64,000 bases of DNA from contig JAUIMM010001588.1 of assembly GCA_031769625.1 (NCBI GenBank), positions 627,001 to 691,000 on the forward strand, read 5' to 3'. A program made the position numbers and the translations under genes. The stretch is from Taudactylus pleione (lineage: Eukaryota > Chordata > Amphibia > Anura > Myobatrachidae). Below are positions 1-8,970 of the stretch, piece by piece. The notes below the pieces were generated by a model that had not been told where the DNA came from, ran no database searches, and saw only the letters and a list, made by a program, of their open reading frames with translations. Each line of letters opens with the position of its first letter. Position 1 is the stretch's first letter.

Positions 1-234
1 TGGGAACCCAATCAAGCCTGTACCAGGCTGCGAGAACCAAAACCTGGAGTGGCCGTGGGTGGAGCCCTCCCTTTCCTCTCACCCACAACCCCCAGGTCCC
101 AAACCGGCTTTTCAAAAAGCCGAAACTCAAGCCTGCTACACTGCAGACTTTCTCCTGGGGGTTTAAAACACAAAAGACAGGAATCTGGGACAAATGTACC
201 TGCCACAGACCACTTTACCAGTGATCCTATCACA
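1..234 (-). repeat. 3' LTR, truncated by window start
   Basis: Position 1 corresponds to 5157 in the complete LTR, and the match runs to the terminal cctatcaca at 234. On the minus strand it begins TGTGATAGG directly after the polypurine tract. Only the U3-proximal 234 bp are inside the window. Confidence 0.93.
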
Positions 235-3200
235 TATCCCCCCCCTTTGTTTCGACCTGTGGGGCGGAACAACTGAAGCCCCCAAACAATGAACGCGTGA
301 CAACGCGTCAGCATTGGCCAGCTGGCTTCCTGGCCTGTGTTCCACTGAAAATTTAAAAGTTTGTAACGCCAAGAACCATCTTGTAATTCTCGCATTACTG
401 TGCTTATTTTCAGACATCCACTTCAGAGGGGCATGGTCAGTGATCAATTTAAACTTTCTTCCGACCAAGTAGTACCTGAGAGCCTCTAACGCCCACTTTA
501 TGGCCAATGCCTCCTTCTCCACTGTGGCATAGTTTCTCTCATGTACATTCAACTTTCTGCTAAGATAGAAAATAGGGTGTTCCTCACCCTCCTTGTTCTG
601 GGACAGGACCGCTCCTATACCTACTTCTGATGCATCGGTTTGTACTATGAATTCCCTTTCAAAATTAGGAGTCATCAGGACTGGTTGGGAACACAATGCT
701 ACTTTCAACTCCTGAAAAGCTTTCTCTGCCTCAGGACTCCATTCTACCATGACTTTTTGTTTGCCTTTGGTCAGGTCAGTCAGTGGGACTGCCATGGTGG
801 CAAAGTTGGGTATAAACCTCCTGTAGTACCCCGTAATTCCCAAGAAGGCTCTCACCTGCTTCTTATTCAGAGGCCGTGGCCAGTTTTGTATGGCATCAAC
901 TTTATTGAGCTGAGGCTTTATCAGGCCTCTGCCAATGGTGTATCCCAGATATTTTACTTCCTCCATGCCTAGACAACACTTTTTTGGGTTGGCTGTCAAA
1001 CCTGCCTTATAGATGGAGTCCAACACTGCTTGTACCCTGGGTAAGTGAGACTGCCAATCAGGACTATGAACGACCACGTCATCCAGATAAGCAGCCGCAT
1101 ACCGTCTATGGGGCCTTAGAATCCTGTCCATCATTCTTTGGAAGGTAGCAGGTGCCCCATGTAGCCCAAAGGGCAACATCTTGTACTGAAACAAGCCCTC
1201 TGGTGCTGAAAAAGCTGTCTTTTGTTTGGTGCTCTCGGTTAACGGTACTTGCCAATACCCTTTGGTTAGGTCAAGAGTGGTTAAATATCTTGCCGTCCCT
1301 AGTCTCTCAATCAGTTCATCCACTCTTGGCATCGGGTAGGCATCGAATTTTGAAACACTGTTCAACTTTCGGAAGTCATTGCAGAAACGCACACTCCCGT
1401 CGGTCTTTGGAATCAACACAATGGGACTTGACCATTCACTATGTGATTCTTCAATAACCCCTAACTCTAGCATATTTTTAATTTCTTTCGACACCGATTC
1501 TCTTTGTGCTTCTGGTAACCTATAGGGCTTTAGATTAACTTTAACCCCTGGGTCAGTGATGATGTCATGTTTAATGACCGAGGTTTTCCCAGGTATGTCA
1601 GAGAACAGCACCCTATTTCTAATCAGAAACTCCTTGACCTCTTGTTGTTGAATTGCCGACAGGGTTTTTGCCACTGTCACTTTGGGAACTAAGGGCCCTG
1701 GACTTACTGGAGGGTCACGGACGGCCGACAGTACCGTTCTATCTTTCCAGGGCTTTAACAGATTTATATGGTATATCTGTTCTGGCTTTCTTTTCCCCGG
1801 CTGGTAAACTTTGTAATTGACCTGTCCCACTCTTTCTAAGATTTCAAAGGGCCCTTGCCATTTAGCCAAAAGTTTATTTTCCACAGTGGGAACCAATACT
1901 AACGCTCTGTCCCCAGGAGCAAAGCTGTGTAACTGAGCATTGCGGTTGTATACCCTCTGCTGTGCCTGTTGAGCCTGTTCCAGGTGCTCTCTCACTATCG
2001 GCACTACCGCAGCAATTCTCTCCTGCATTTGAGAAACATACTCAATCACCGTTTTGTAAGGACTAGACTGCCCCTCCCATGTCTCTTTGGCAATGTCTAG
2101 TAACCCCCTTGGGTGTCTCCCATACAACAAGTCGAAGGGTGAAAACCCGGTGGAGGACTGGGGAACTTCTCTTATGGCCAACAATAAATACGGCAATAAG
2201 TAGTCCCAATCCCTACCATCCTTGTCGACCACTTTCCTAAGCATGTGTTTTAACGTCTTGTTAAACCTCTCGACCAGCCCATCGGTTTGGGGGTGATAAA
2301 CCGAAGTTCTTAACTGTTCAATTTTGAACAGGCGGCATAACTCTTTCATGACTTTGGACATAAACGGTGTACCCTGGTCAGTTAGTATCTCCTTAGGTAT
2401 ACCCAGCCTGCTAAAGACATGAACTAGCTCTCTGGCAATGGTCTTGGTTGACGTATTGCGCAACGGGATCGCTTCCGGGTACCTGGTAGCGTAATCCATT
2501 ATGACCAGAATATACTGGTGTCCCCTGGCAGACTTCATTAAGGGTCCAACCAAATCCATCGCTATTCTTTCAAACGGCACCTCTATGATAGGCAATGGAA
2601 CTAGAGGACCCTTAAAATGTGGCCTGGGTACATGATACTGACACTCAGGGCAGGATGCGCAAAAGTCAGATACCTCTTTATGAAGCCCGGGCCAGAAAAA
2701 CCTCTGCATTATTCGCTCAGTGGTTTTCTCTACCCCTAGATGGCCTGCCGTTATATGACCATGGGCCAGATCCAACATTGTTCTTCTGTAGGCTTTGGGA
2801 ACTATTAGTTGTTCCACAACATCTTCCCCCTTTTTAGTCACCTGATATAACAAATCCTGACACATTGCCATGTGGGGATAGGACAAAGGACTATCAGGGT
2901 CTACGGGTTTACCATCAACTACTTTTACATTCTCCCTGGCTTTTACCAAAGTAGGGTCATTCAACTGCTCCACGGCAAAGACCTCTCTTCTGACCTCTAA
3001 ATCAGGCAGACGATCACCTGGCCCAACAACACTTCCCACCTCAATGGGAGGCACATCAGTTGGCGGGCCACCGTCACGTTCCGCATTCTCTAGTTCGCCA
3101 ACCATAGTAGAAAAAGGGAATAACTCTGACTCAGAAGAAACTCCCTCCTCCACTACATCGACAACCTTCTCAAATGGATCGGGGTTGTTCACCTCTGGAA

Positions 3201-3792
3201 CAAAACGGCTTTCCCACAACTTCCAGAAGTGAGCAAAGTCTCTCCCCAATATTGCATCGTACACCAGACCATGCACCAAACCCACAGAAACTATAGCAGA
3301 GCCACATGGTGTCTCGATGTTCACCTCAGCCGTAACATAATATCGAGTATCCCCATGTATGCAGGTCACACCAACAGTTTTCCCTGTGTGCCTCAAGGGG
3401 TTCACCAGCTCAGCTTTTATAAGTGTCACCAAGCTACCAGAGTCTAACAGTGCCTCTACTCGGTTGCCATCTACAGTGAGTACACACATGTGCTTATCAG
3501 TCTCAGCCTGCCGGTCAGCCGTACAGGCTATCTGTGCAAAGAAAGACCCCCTGCGGTAGACATGAGCAGTATCACATTGCATAGGTTCAGTTGTAAGAGC
3601 ACAATTAGCGGCAATATGGCCGAAGCCACCACATCGGAAACACTGAGTCATATTAATCTCTAGTCGTTTACGGGGCAAGAACCTTCCCGGCCTGGCAGGC
3701 CTGTCTCCAGGTTGTACACCCTCAGTCTTAGGTACATTCCACCGCCCAGCACCCTTCTCCCCTATAACAGTCTTACCAGTGTCTCTGGGAGT
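163..3792 (-). CDS. Pol polyprotein, order NC-protease-integrase-RT-RNase H
   Basis: Open from the codon after the gag stop (3792) to a stop inside the 3' LTR (163). I see no ATG directly after the gag stop, so expression probably needs fusion to gag. Counting residues from 3678: a CCHC zinc knuckle CFRCGGFGHIAANC at 13-26; aspartic protease DSG at 79-81; integrase zinc finger with H308, H313, C343, C346; integrase catalytic D375, D434, E470 (DD35E); a GPF motif near 609; reverse transcriptase with YLDD at 864-867 and the LPFGLHGAPATFQ block; RNase H with D1015, E1056, D1081 and the ADALSR motif near 1124. All catalytic residues are present. The integrase precedes RT, as in Gmr1 elements and unlike standard Ty3/Gypsy. 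The last 24 codons or so read through the polypurine tract into U3 and are probably not functional. Confidence 0.92.
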   Translation of the reverse strand, partial: TPRDTGKTVIGEKGAGRWNVPKTEGVQPGDRPARPGRFLPRKRLEINMTQCFRCGGFGHIAANCALTTEPMQCDTAHVYRRGSFFAQIACTADRQAETDKHMCVLTVDGNRVEALLDSGSLVTLIKAELVNPLRHTGKTVGVTCIHGDTRYYVTAEVNIETPCGSAIVSVGLVHGLVYDAILGRDFAHFWKLWESRFVPEVNNPDPFEKVVDVVEEGVSSESELFPFSTMVGELENAERDGGPPTDVPPIEVGSVVGPGDRLPDLEVRREVFAVEQLNDPTLVKARENVKVVDGKPVDPDSPLSYPHMAMCQDLLYQVTKKGEDVVEQLIVPKAYRRTMLDLAHGHITAGHLGVEKTTERIMQRFFWPGLHKEVSDFCASCPECQYHVPRPHFKGPLVPLPIIEVPFERIAMDLVGPLMKSARGHQYILVIMDYATRYPEAIPLRNTSTKTIARELVHVFSRLGIPKEILTDQGTPFMSKVMKELCRLFKIEQLRTSVYHPQTDGLVERFNKTLKHMLRKVVDKDGRDWDYLLPYLLLAIREVPQSSTGFSPFDLLYGRHPRGLLDIAKETWEGQSSPYKTVIEYVSQMQERIAAVVPIVREHLEQAQQAQQRVYNRNAQLHSFAPGDRALVLVPTVENKLLAKWQGPFEILERVGQVNYKVYQPGKRKPEQIYHINLLKPWKDRTVLSAVRDPPVSPGPLVPKVTVAKTLSAIQQQEVKEFLIRNRVLFSDIPGKTSVIKHDIITDPGVKVNLKPYRLPEAQRESVSKEIKNMLELGVIEESHSEWSSPIVLIPKTDGSVRFCNDFRKLNSVSKFDAYPMPRVDELIERLGTARYLTTLDLTKGYWQVPLTESTKQKTAFSAPEGLFQYKMLPFGLHGAPATFQRMMDRILRPHRRYAAAYLDDVVVHSPDWQSHLPRVQAVLDSIYKAGLTANPKKCCLGMEEVKYLGYTIGRGLIKPQLNKVDAIQNWPRPLNKKQVRAFLGITGYYRRFIPNFATMAVPLTDLTKGKQKVMVEWSPEAEKAFQELKVALCSQPVLMTPNFEREFIVQTDASEVGIGAVLSQNKEGEEHPIFYLSRKLNVHERNYATVEKEALAIKWALEALRYYLVGRKFKLITDHAPLKWMSENKHSNARITRWFLALQTFKFSVEHRPGSQLANADALSRVHCLGASVVPPHRSKQRGGICDRITGKVVCGRYICPRFLSFVF
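235..252 (-). promoter_or_regulatory. Polypurine tract for plus-strand priming
   Basis: On the minus strand the sequence reads CAAAGGGGGGGGATA immediately before the LTR terminal TGTGA. This is the usual position and composition of an LTR-element polypurine tract. Confidence 0.8.
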
Positions 3793-4635
3793 TCACCGGT
3801 GCGCCATCGGGGCTCGGTGGGGCATACTCATCAGCTCCTCAGCCGCCACGTACCTCTCCACTAGCTCGACCAACTGGTCCGCGGTCTTAGGGTCTGCATG
3901 GCTCACCCACTTGCGCAGAGTCGCGGGTAATGATCGCAGGTACCGATCCATCACAACCCTTTCCACGATCTGTGGTCCCGTCAGCGTCTCGGGCTGTAGC
4001 CATTTTGAGGACAGATGGACGAGGTCATGCATCTGTGAACATGGAGGCTTGTCCATATGGAACTCCCAGCGGTGGACCCGTTGGGCACGAACAAAGGTGG
4101 TGACTCCCAAGCGAGTTAGGATCTCCTGTTTTAGTTTTTTATAGTCCTTGGCATCAGTCAGGCATAAGTCGAAATATGCTTTTTGTGGCTCCCCAGACAA
4201 AAAAGGTGCCACCAGACTTGCCCACTGCTCCTGGGGCCAACTCTCCCTTTCGGCCGTTCTTTCAAATGCGGCGAGATAGGCCTCCACATCATCGCCTGAA
4301 GTCATCTTTTGGAGGAAGTGACTGGCTCGTACGGAGTGAGTGGTGGTGAGAGGACCAGTATTAACATCTCTGGGCCGGGAGACCAGGTGCTGTACCACCT
4401 CTCTTATGGCCTGGCTGTTTTCCGCTAAGGCCTGGCGGGTTTCCTCAATGGCGACCTGTTGTTGCCTGGCGGATTCCTGCTGAAGTTTGTTAGTCTCCTG
4501 CTGAGCCCTGGTAGCTTCCTGCTGAGCTCTGGCAGATTCCTGCTGAGCTGCTGTAGCTTGGAGCAAGGCCTTAATAATGTCCTCCATTTTGTCCTGGGGT
4601 GTAGGTTGGAAGCTGAACCTTGCCTCTCTGAGCAT
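3793..4635 (-). CDS. Gag with SCAN-like capsid domain
   Basis: 280 residues from an ATG at 4635. Residues 25-85 are rich in Gln, Glu and Ala, with repeated AQQE-type heptads that suggest a coiled coil. Residues about 164-266 resemble the SCAN domain in spacing and motifs: the block around KWLQPETLTG, then IVERVVMDRYLRSLP and RKWV. SCAN domains of vertebrate zinc-finger proteins are known to derive from a Gmr1-like Gag capsid, so this agrees with the integrase-first pol. The frame ends at a UGA (3793-3795) before the CCHC knuckle, which then continues in the same frame as the start of pol. The nucleocapsid is thus separated from the capsid by a single stop. Confidence 0.85.
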   Translation of the reverse strand: MLREARFSFQPTPQDKMEDIIKALLQATAAQQESARAQQEATRAQQETNKLQQESARQQQVAIEETRQALAENSQAIREVVQHLVSRPRDVNTGPLTTTHSVRASHFLQKMTSGDDVEAYLAAFERTAERESWPQEQWASLVAPFLSGEPQKAYFDLCLTDAKDYKKLKQEILTRLGVTTFVRAQRVHRWEFHMDKPPCSQMHDLVHLSSKWLQPETLTGPQIVERVVMDRYLRSLPATLRKWVSHADPKTADQLVELVERYVAAEELMSMPHRAPMAHR

Positions 4636-4782
4636 TGGCTGACGCCTCCTTTATGGGACTCCAAGGACACAGTGTTATTTCCACACTCACAAATTGGGTG
4701 TCTGTCCCTTTAATTTTTAAATGGAAAGTTTTCCTCTTGCTGCAAGTTCAGTGTGTGTGGGTACCCGCATTCTCCACCATAT
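4636..4782 (-). other. 5' leader with candidate primer-binding site
   Basis: Untranslated stretch between the 5' LTR and gag. Four bases inside the LTR, on the minus strand, lies TGGTGGAGAATGCGGGTA (4762-4779). It begins with TGG, the complement of a tRNA CCA end, and is the likely tRNA primer-binding site. I could not name the tRNA. Confidence 0.6.
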
Positions 4783-5390
4783 TGTGACACAGTTAGGTTA
4801 GGGGGTCCCTCTCCTGGGTAGAGGACTCCTTCCTTACACACACATACAGCAGCAGGGAAGCAGCACACAAGTCTGGATGCAAGTACAAGCTGGTCGGCGC
4901 CAGTCTTTATTGTACAATGTCAGAAATAACACAAAGAAAACATAAACGTAAATCCTAGCCCTGTCGGGGCACTAACTTCACAGGTAGTTCCCTCACTACC
5001 AGCACCTGGCAGGGCCTAATGCCCTCGCCAGCAACAAAGCATAGCACAGTACTCACAGATAGGTTTTCCAAGTGTCTCTGAGCAAACTCCCTGTCTGCTC
5101 TCCCAGGTGAGACAATCAGCTCTCAACACACTAGGCTTATATTGGCCACCCTCAGGTGGGAACCCAATCAAGCCTGTACCAGGCTGCGAGAACCAAAACC
5201 TGGAGTGGCCGTGGGTGGAGCCCTCCCTCTCCTCTCACCCACAACCCCCAGGTCCCAAACCGGCTTTTCAAAAAGCCGAAACTCAAGCCTGCTACACTGC
5301 AGACTTTCTCCTGGGGGTTTAAAACACAAAAAACAGGAATCTGGGACAAATGTACCTGCCACAGACCACTTTACCAGTGATCCTATCACA
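4783..5390 (-). repeat. 5' LTR, 608 bp, complete
   Basis: Bounded by TG and CA on both strands, with short inverted ends TGTGA and TCACA. 5157-5390 repeats 1-234. It should carry the element promoter and polyadenylation site. I did not identify a convincing TATA box. Confidence 0.9.
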
Positions 5391-5427
5391 ATATATACAT
5401 GCATATATACGGTATATATTCATGCAC

Positions 5428-5462
<35 letters not shown>

Positions 5463-5475
5463 TACATGCACATTC

Positions 5476-5520
<45 letters not shown>

Positions 5521-5565
5521 TGTGTATATTTTATAGACACACACACACACACACATATATACAAA
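5391..5565. repeat. TA / CA microsatellite
   Basis: Long runs of TA interrupted by CATGCACA-type steps, ending in a CA run at 5537-5554. The Gmr1-like element ends exactly at its left edge. Confidence 0.95.
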
Positions 5566-5751
5566 TGTACTTGTGTGCCAGACATTACACCAACCTGTGG
5601 GAAGGTACTTTGGTTATGCAATGTGTTTTCTTTTCACAGCCACTGACAGCTGCTTCCCCCTGTACTAGACAGCTCAGCAGGCATTGGTGGTCTCCTGACT
5701 TCTGGTGACCCGAGGGACACAATTGTGAACAGCCCAGACAGGGACCTTTAG

Positions 5752-5848
5752 CATGACATGGGGGCGGGGCTTCAGGCGGCATGGGGGCGGAGCTTCAGGT
5801 AACATGAGACGGAACTTCATGTGACATGGAGGTGGTGCTTCATTCGGC
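5752..5848. repeat. Minisatellite, about 23-bp unit, four copies
   Basis: Four diverged repeats of a unit like catgggggcggagcttcagg, beginning near 5756, 5780, 5802 and 5824. The surrounding 5,566-5,999 shows no coding evidence. Confidence 0.75.
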
Positions 5849-5999
5849 AAGTTGAGGCTATTCGGATGGCCCTGCAAAGGAGCTTATGGTCAGTGGGCGG
5901 TGCTTCGGACGGCCAATGTTGGGAGGGTGGGATTGGTTGGGGCTTTAGATTCTTCCACTACAGTGAGCTGCAGCAGTATATGCAGACAATGTTGTCGGC

Positions 6000-6067
6000 T
6001 CCACTGCAGTGCAAATATTGTTGACAGGGATTTTTTTTTCCTGTCAACACTGTCTGCACTGCAGTGG
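6000..6067. repeat. Hairpin: 29-bp inverted repeat around a T run
   Basis: Left arm 6000-6028 and right arm 6040-6067 are reverse complements with about four mismatches (tccactgcagtgc at the outer ends, ttgacagg inside). The loop is a run of nine T. Probably a MITE core. Confidence 0.8.
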
Positions 6068-6179
6068 ATCCTGTGGGCCTATTTTCATGGTGGACCTGGA
6101 GCTGGAGCTCCACTCGCACCATTATTAATCCGGCACTGCATGGAGCCCCTGTGATAGGGTCTCCTGGCTGTGCCATTAC

Positions 6180-6400
6180 ACCCCGGTCGGTTTGGGTCCG
6201 GTGCTGGTTTTAAATATAGGGGGACCCCTACGCAATTTTTTCCCCCCTATATTTAAAACCAGGACTGGCCCTGCAGTCCTAAATTACGGTGGAACCCTAC
6301 TCATTTTGTTCCCCGTAATTTTAGGAACCAGGACTGGCTGACCAGTCCGGGGCTGGTTATGTCTTTTGGGGGGGAACCTACGTAATTTTTGTTTTTTAAT
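6180..6400. repeat. Chain of three palindromic units with a shared core
   Basis: Three successive units pair outer sequences around a core like ggggacccctacgcaatttt. Unit 1 pairs taaatataggggg with ccccctatattta. Unit 2 pairs taaattacggtggaac with gttccccgtaatttta. A third unit is partial from 6363. The linker ccaggactggc recurs between units. No coding potential. Confidence 0.7.
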
Positions 6401-6772
6401 ACATTAAGTAGACATGCAGAAACATGCAAATTACACTGATCTGTGTATGTTTCTGCCAAACTCGCAGCTCAGGAGGTTGAGTGTTTGAAACTTCAATTTC
6501 TAAGCGAGTTTGCTCTAATCTCACCCGAAATTGTAATCTCGATTCTTGGTAAATTTGCAAACTGCATCTTTTTCAGGAAAAGTACTTCTTAGTTTGCCCG
6601 ATGGTGAGAAGGTTTGAGTTTGCGATCTCACCTGAGTTTTACGAGTGAGAAGATAGAACTCTCCGAGTTTGCCTTTAGTAAATTTGTGAGATGAAAAACA
6701 TGCCTAAACTCACCCGAGATTGTAATCTCGACCAAACTCGAATCTTAGTAAATTTACACCTTAGTGCTTATA
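6401..6772. other. AT-rich repeat remnant with gagtttgc words
   Basis: Words such as gagtttgc and ctcacccgagattgtaatctcg recur on both strands. The ttagtaaatttac motif appears twice (near 6,673 and 6,743). This looks like one or two decayed terminal-inverted-repeat elements. Nothing coding was seen. Confidence 0.4.
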
Positions 6773-7133
6773 AGGCTTCATTCAGAGGCGGCTGTACGGT
6801 CTACGACCGCACGGCCGCCTCGATGTTTGTCCAGTGCGCATGCGCACGAGGGAGCTGGCTCCTTCGTGTGCATGCGTGAGACCCGCATGCGTGAGACCCG
6901 CTACGACCAAAGGAACGCCTCCATTTTGGAAACCACCCCCCCGGCCCGCCTACCAAACGGGGGCAGCTGTCGATCAACATCAGCAGCCGCCCCTTTGGTA
7001 GCGAGCTCCGGAGCGACAGTTTCTCTGTCGCCCTGGGGCTTGCGCACGCGCAGTGCGGCCGCTGCTCGGGCGCAGGCATAACCATCGAGTCGGTTACGAG
7101 CGCATCGGCGCTCGCGACTGAATCTGAATAAGG
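6773..7133. mobile_element. Serial-hairpin element, diverged member 1
   Basis: Ends are cttcattcag and ctgaatctgaataagg. Inside are consecutive palindromes, including gcgcatgcgcacgaggg and its partner, cccgtttggtagg/cctaccaaacggg and a cgctcgcgac block. The order matches the better members at 8,971, 11,988 and 30,244. It is more diverged and about 360 bp. Boundaries are approximate. Confidence 0.65.
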
Positions 7134-7912
7134 TCCATAATCCTCCTATTCAGAGAGGGGAAAACACTATGTATTTTCCTCCAGCATGTGCAGAGTATCA
7201 GCCAGAAACAAATATAAAGTTATATCACACATGTAAGTACAGGTGGAACGGCTGCTGCAGTACGTTATGCTATTCGCAGTGAACAAACCGTGACTGTGTT
7301 TTCCCCTGACTAAGTGGATATGAATAAGTTAATTACTATCTACTTTTGCACAATGCTCAGTAAGGGACCTGATTAGATTCAGTGCAGGGATTCTAAGCAT
7401 AAATGCAATGAGAGTACTTAAAAAAGGCAGGATAAATCTGCAAGTGTGCAATTCTCAGCAGAGGGAATAAAACTAGTATGCTCAGCTTTATCAGACAGAC
7501 ACGCTGCTGCTTGCCACTTGCATTTGCATTGGTGGCAAGTGAGCGGTGTGTGTCTGGGCTAAGATATGAAGAAAGATAATGCAGCACTGCAGGTACAAAT
7601 GAGGTTAATCAAGTGGACCTTGTTACCTTCAGCATTGCAAGGGTCTCTTAACTTGAATCAAACTCTCAATATCTGCAGCGCTATGAAAGGAAAAGTACCT
7701 GCTGGTAATTGCTGATAATGGGAATTAGCCTGTAACACTGAGGTTTGGAAGCTCCGTGTAGCTTAGATGTCCCACTAGTGCACAGTGGGACCACCCGGTC
7801 ACCAAGACGCACACATCTGCAGTGCATTTCACATTTGTTTTCCATAGATTAAAAAAAAGAGGCAAAATATTTTCACCTGCTTAATACTGAATATTATATA
7901 CTCCAAATCTTT
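7134..7912. other. No gene or clear repeat recognised
   Basis: AT-rich sequence without a convincing reading frame, splice-bounded exon or terminal repeat. An inverted stretch around 7,512-7,540 (ttgccacttgcatttgcattggtggcaa) is the only local structure. Confidence 0.5.
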
Positions 7913-7920
7913 ATCTTTAT

Positions 7921-8642
7921 CAGTGGTGGGCTGGGTCGGGGGGCAGGTTGCCATGTGCGCCCCGGGCCACAACGTCATGCGGGCCGCGGGCAGTCTGTGT
8001 CACTGTGACACAGACTGCTCTGCGTGTGTAGCACTGACCGGACGGAGTTCGGTCAGCACTACACAAGTGACAAACACACAGCCGCCGGATCCGGGGGGAC
8101 TACTACTGGGGGCACTACAAAAGGGAGACCTCTACTGTGGGTACTACAAGGGGGAGATCACTACTGGGGGCACTACAGGGGGGAGGGCACTACAAGGGGG
8201 ACCACTACTGGGGATTATAACTGGGGGCACTTCAATGGGGGGACTACAACTGGGGGGACTACTACTGGGGGCACTACAAGGGGGGGACTACTATTACAAG
8301 GGGGGCCTACTACTACTCGGGGCACTACAAGGGGAGGGGACAACTACTAGGGGCACTGCATGGGGGGATCACTACTGGGGGCACTACTGGAGGCCTGCAT
8401 AAAGGGGTCTTCTCCTGGGGCACAGGGGGGCACTGCACATGGGCACCACGATGAGGCTGTTCCTAATCTTTATTTTTACTTTACATTAATCCCATATCGA
8501 CCCGCCTCCTCCCTGGAACACTTGAGGGGGGGGGGCTCCGTAGCACGCACGTTCTTCGGGCACCCTGGCTACACGCTACCCCTCAGCCAGGGCTGCCTGC
8601 ATGCATTTGCCCCCCAGGCTAAAAGTTGCCAGCCAGCCCCTG
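7921..8642. mobile_element. Non-autonomous hAT element with internal minisatellite
   Basis: Ends CAGTGGTGGGCTGG and CCAGCCAGCCCCTG are inverted repeats. The 8-bp direct repeat ATCTTTAT lies at 7913-7920 and 8643-8650, the target duplication length of the hAT superfamily. Two perfect hairpins follow the left end: agtctgtgtcactgtgacac and partner at about 7,990-8,017, and gtagcactgacc paired with ggtcagcactac at 8,027-8,061. There is no transposase. Confidence 0.85.
8097..8405. repeat. G-rich minisatellite (ggggggcactacaag type)
   Basis: About 14 imperfect repeats of a 15-25-bp unit built from actactgggggcactacaa. It lies wholly inside the hAT element at 7,921-8,642. The GGGG runs have G-quadruplex potential on the plus strand. 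Confidence 0.85.
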
Positions 8643-8970
8643 ATCTTTATCCATATTCTTAGAGTGATTTATTGATTTATATTCACAGACTCATACAGAG
8701 TCTGTTTGTCTGTATGTATGCTGTATGTGTGCTACTTTTATATCTTTGAATTTTTTAAGGAATATGAAATTAAAAGTTATGTATTAAATTAAACCTACTA
8801 CTTAGGCGTACCCTCAAAAAGAATTTTCTTTTTTTGTGCTCTACTAGAAAACTACTCTCAGGGATGCACCTCCACACCTTTAACATGTATTCTATAGCTA
8901 GATAATTGGGTATAACTATTATTGTTACTGTGGATAATTATGTGAATAGAAACTACTAGTGAAAACTTAG

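Larger units (their letters stand above)
1..5390 (-). mobile_element. Gmr1-like Ty3/Gypsy LTR retrotransposon, nearly complete
   Basis: An LTR retrotransposon on the minus strand. It has a complete 5' LTR (4783-5390), a leader with a candidate primer-binding site, gag, pol, a polypurine tract and a 3' LTR cut by the window start. In pol the integrase lies upstream of reverse transcriptase and RNase H. That order defines the Gmr1 group of Ty3/Gypsy elements, first described in Atlantic cod. Pol is one open frame and the two LTRs differ at few positions over the shared 234 bp (for example at 87 and 176 against 5243 and 5332). The insertion therefore looks young. It sits against an AT microsatellite at 5391. 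The target duplication cannot be tested because the other flank is outside the window. Confidence 0.9.

Noticed and set aside
640..4713. Plus-strand open frames across 0.6-4.7 kb
   Set aside because: They are antisense shadows of the Gmr1-like gag and pol frames, which carry all recognisable motifs.
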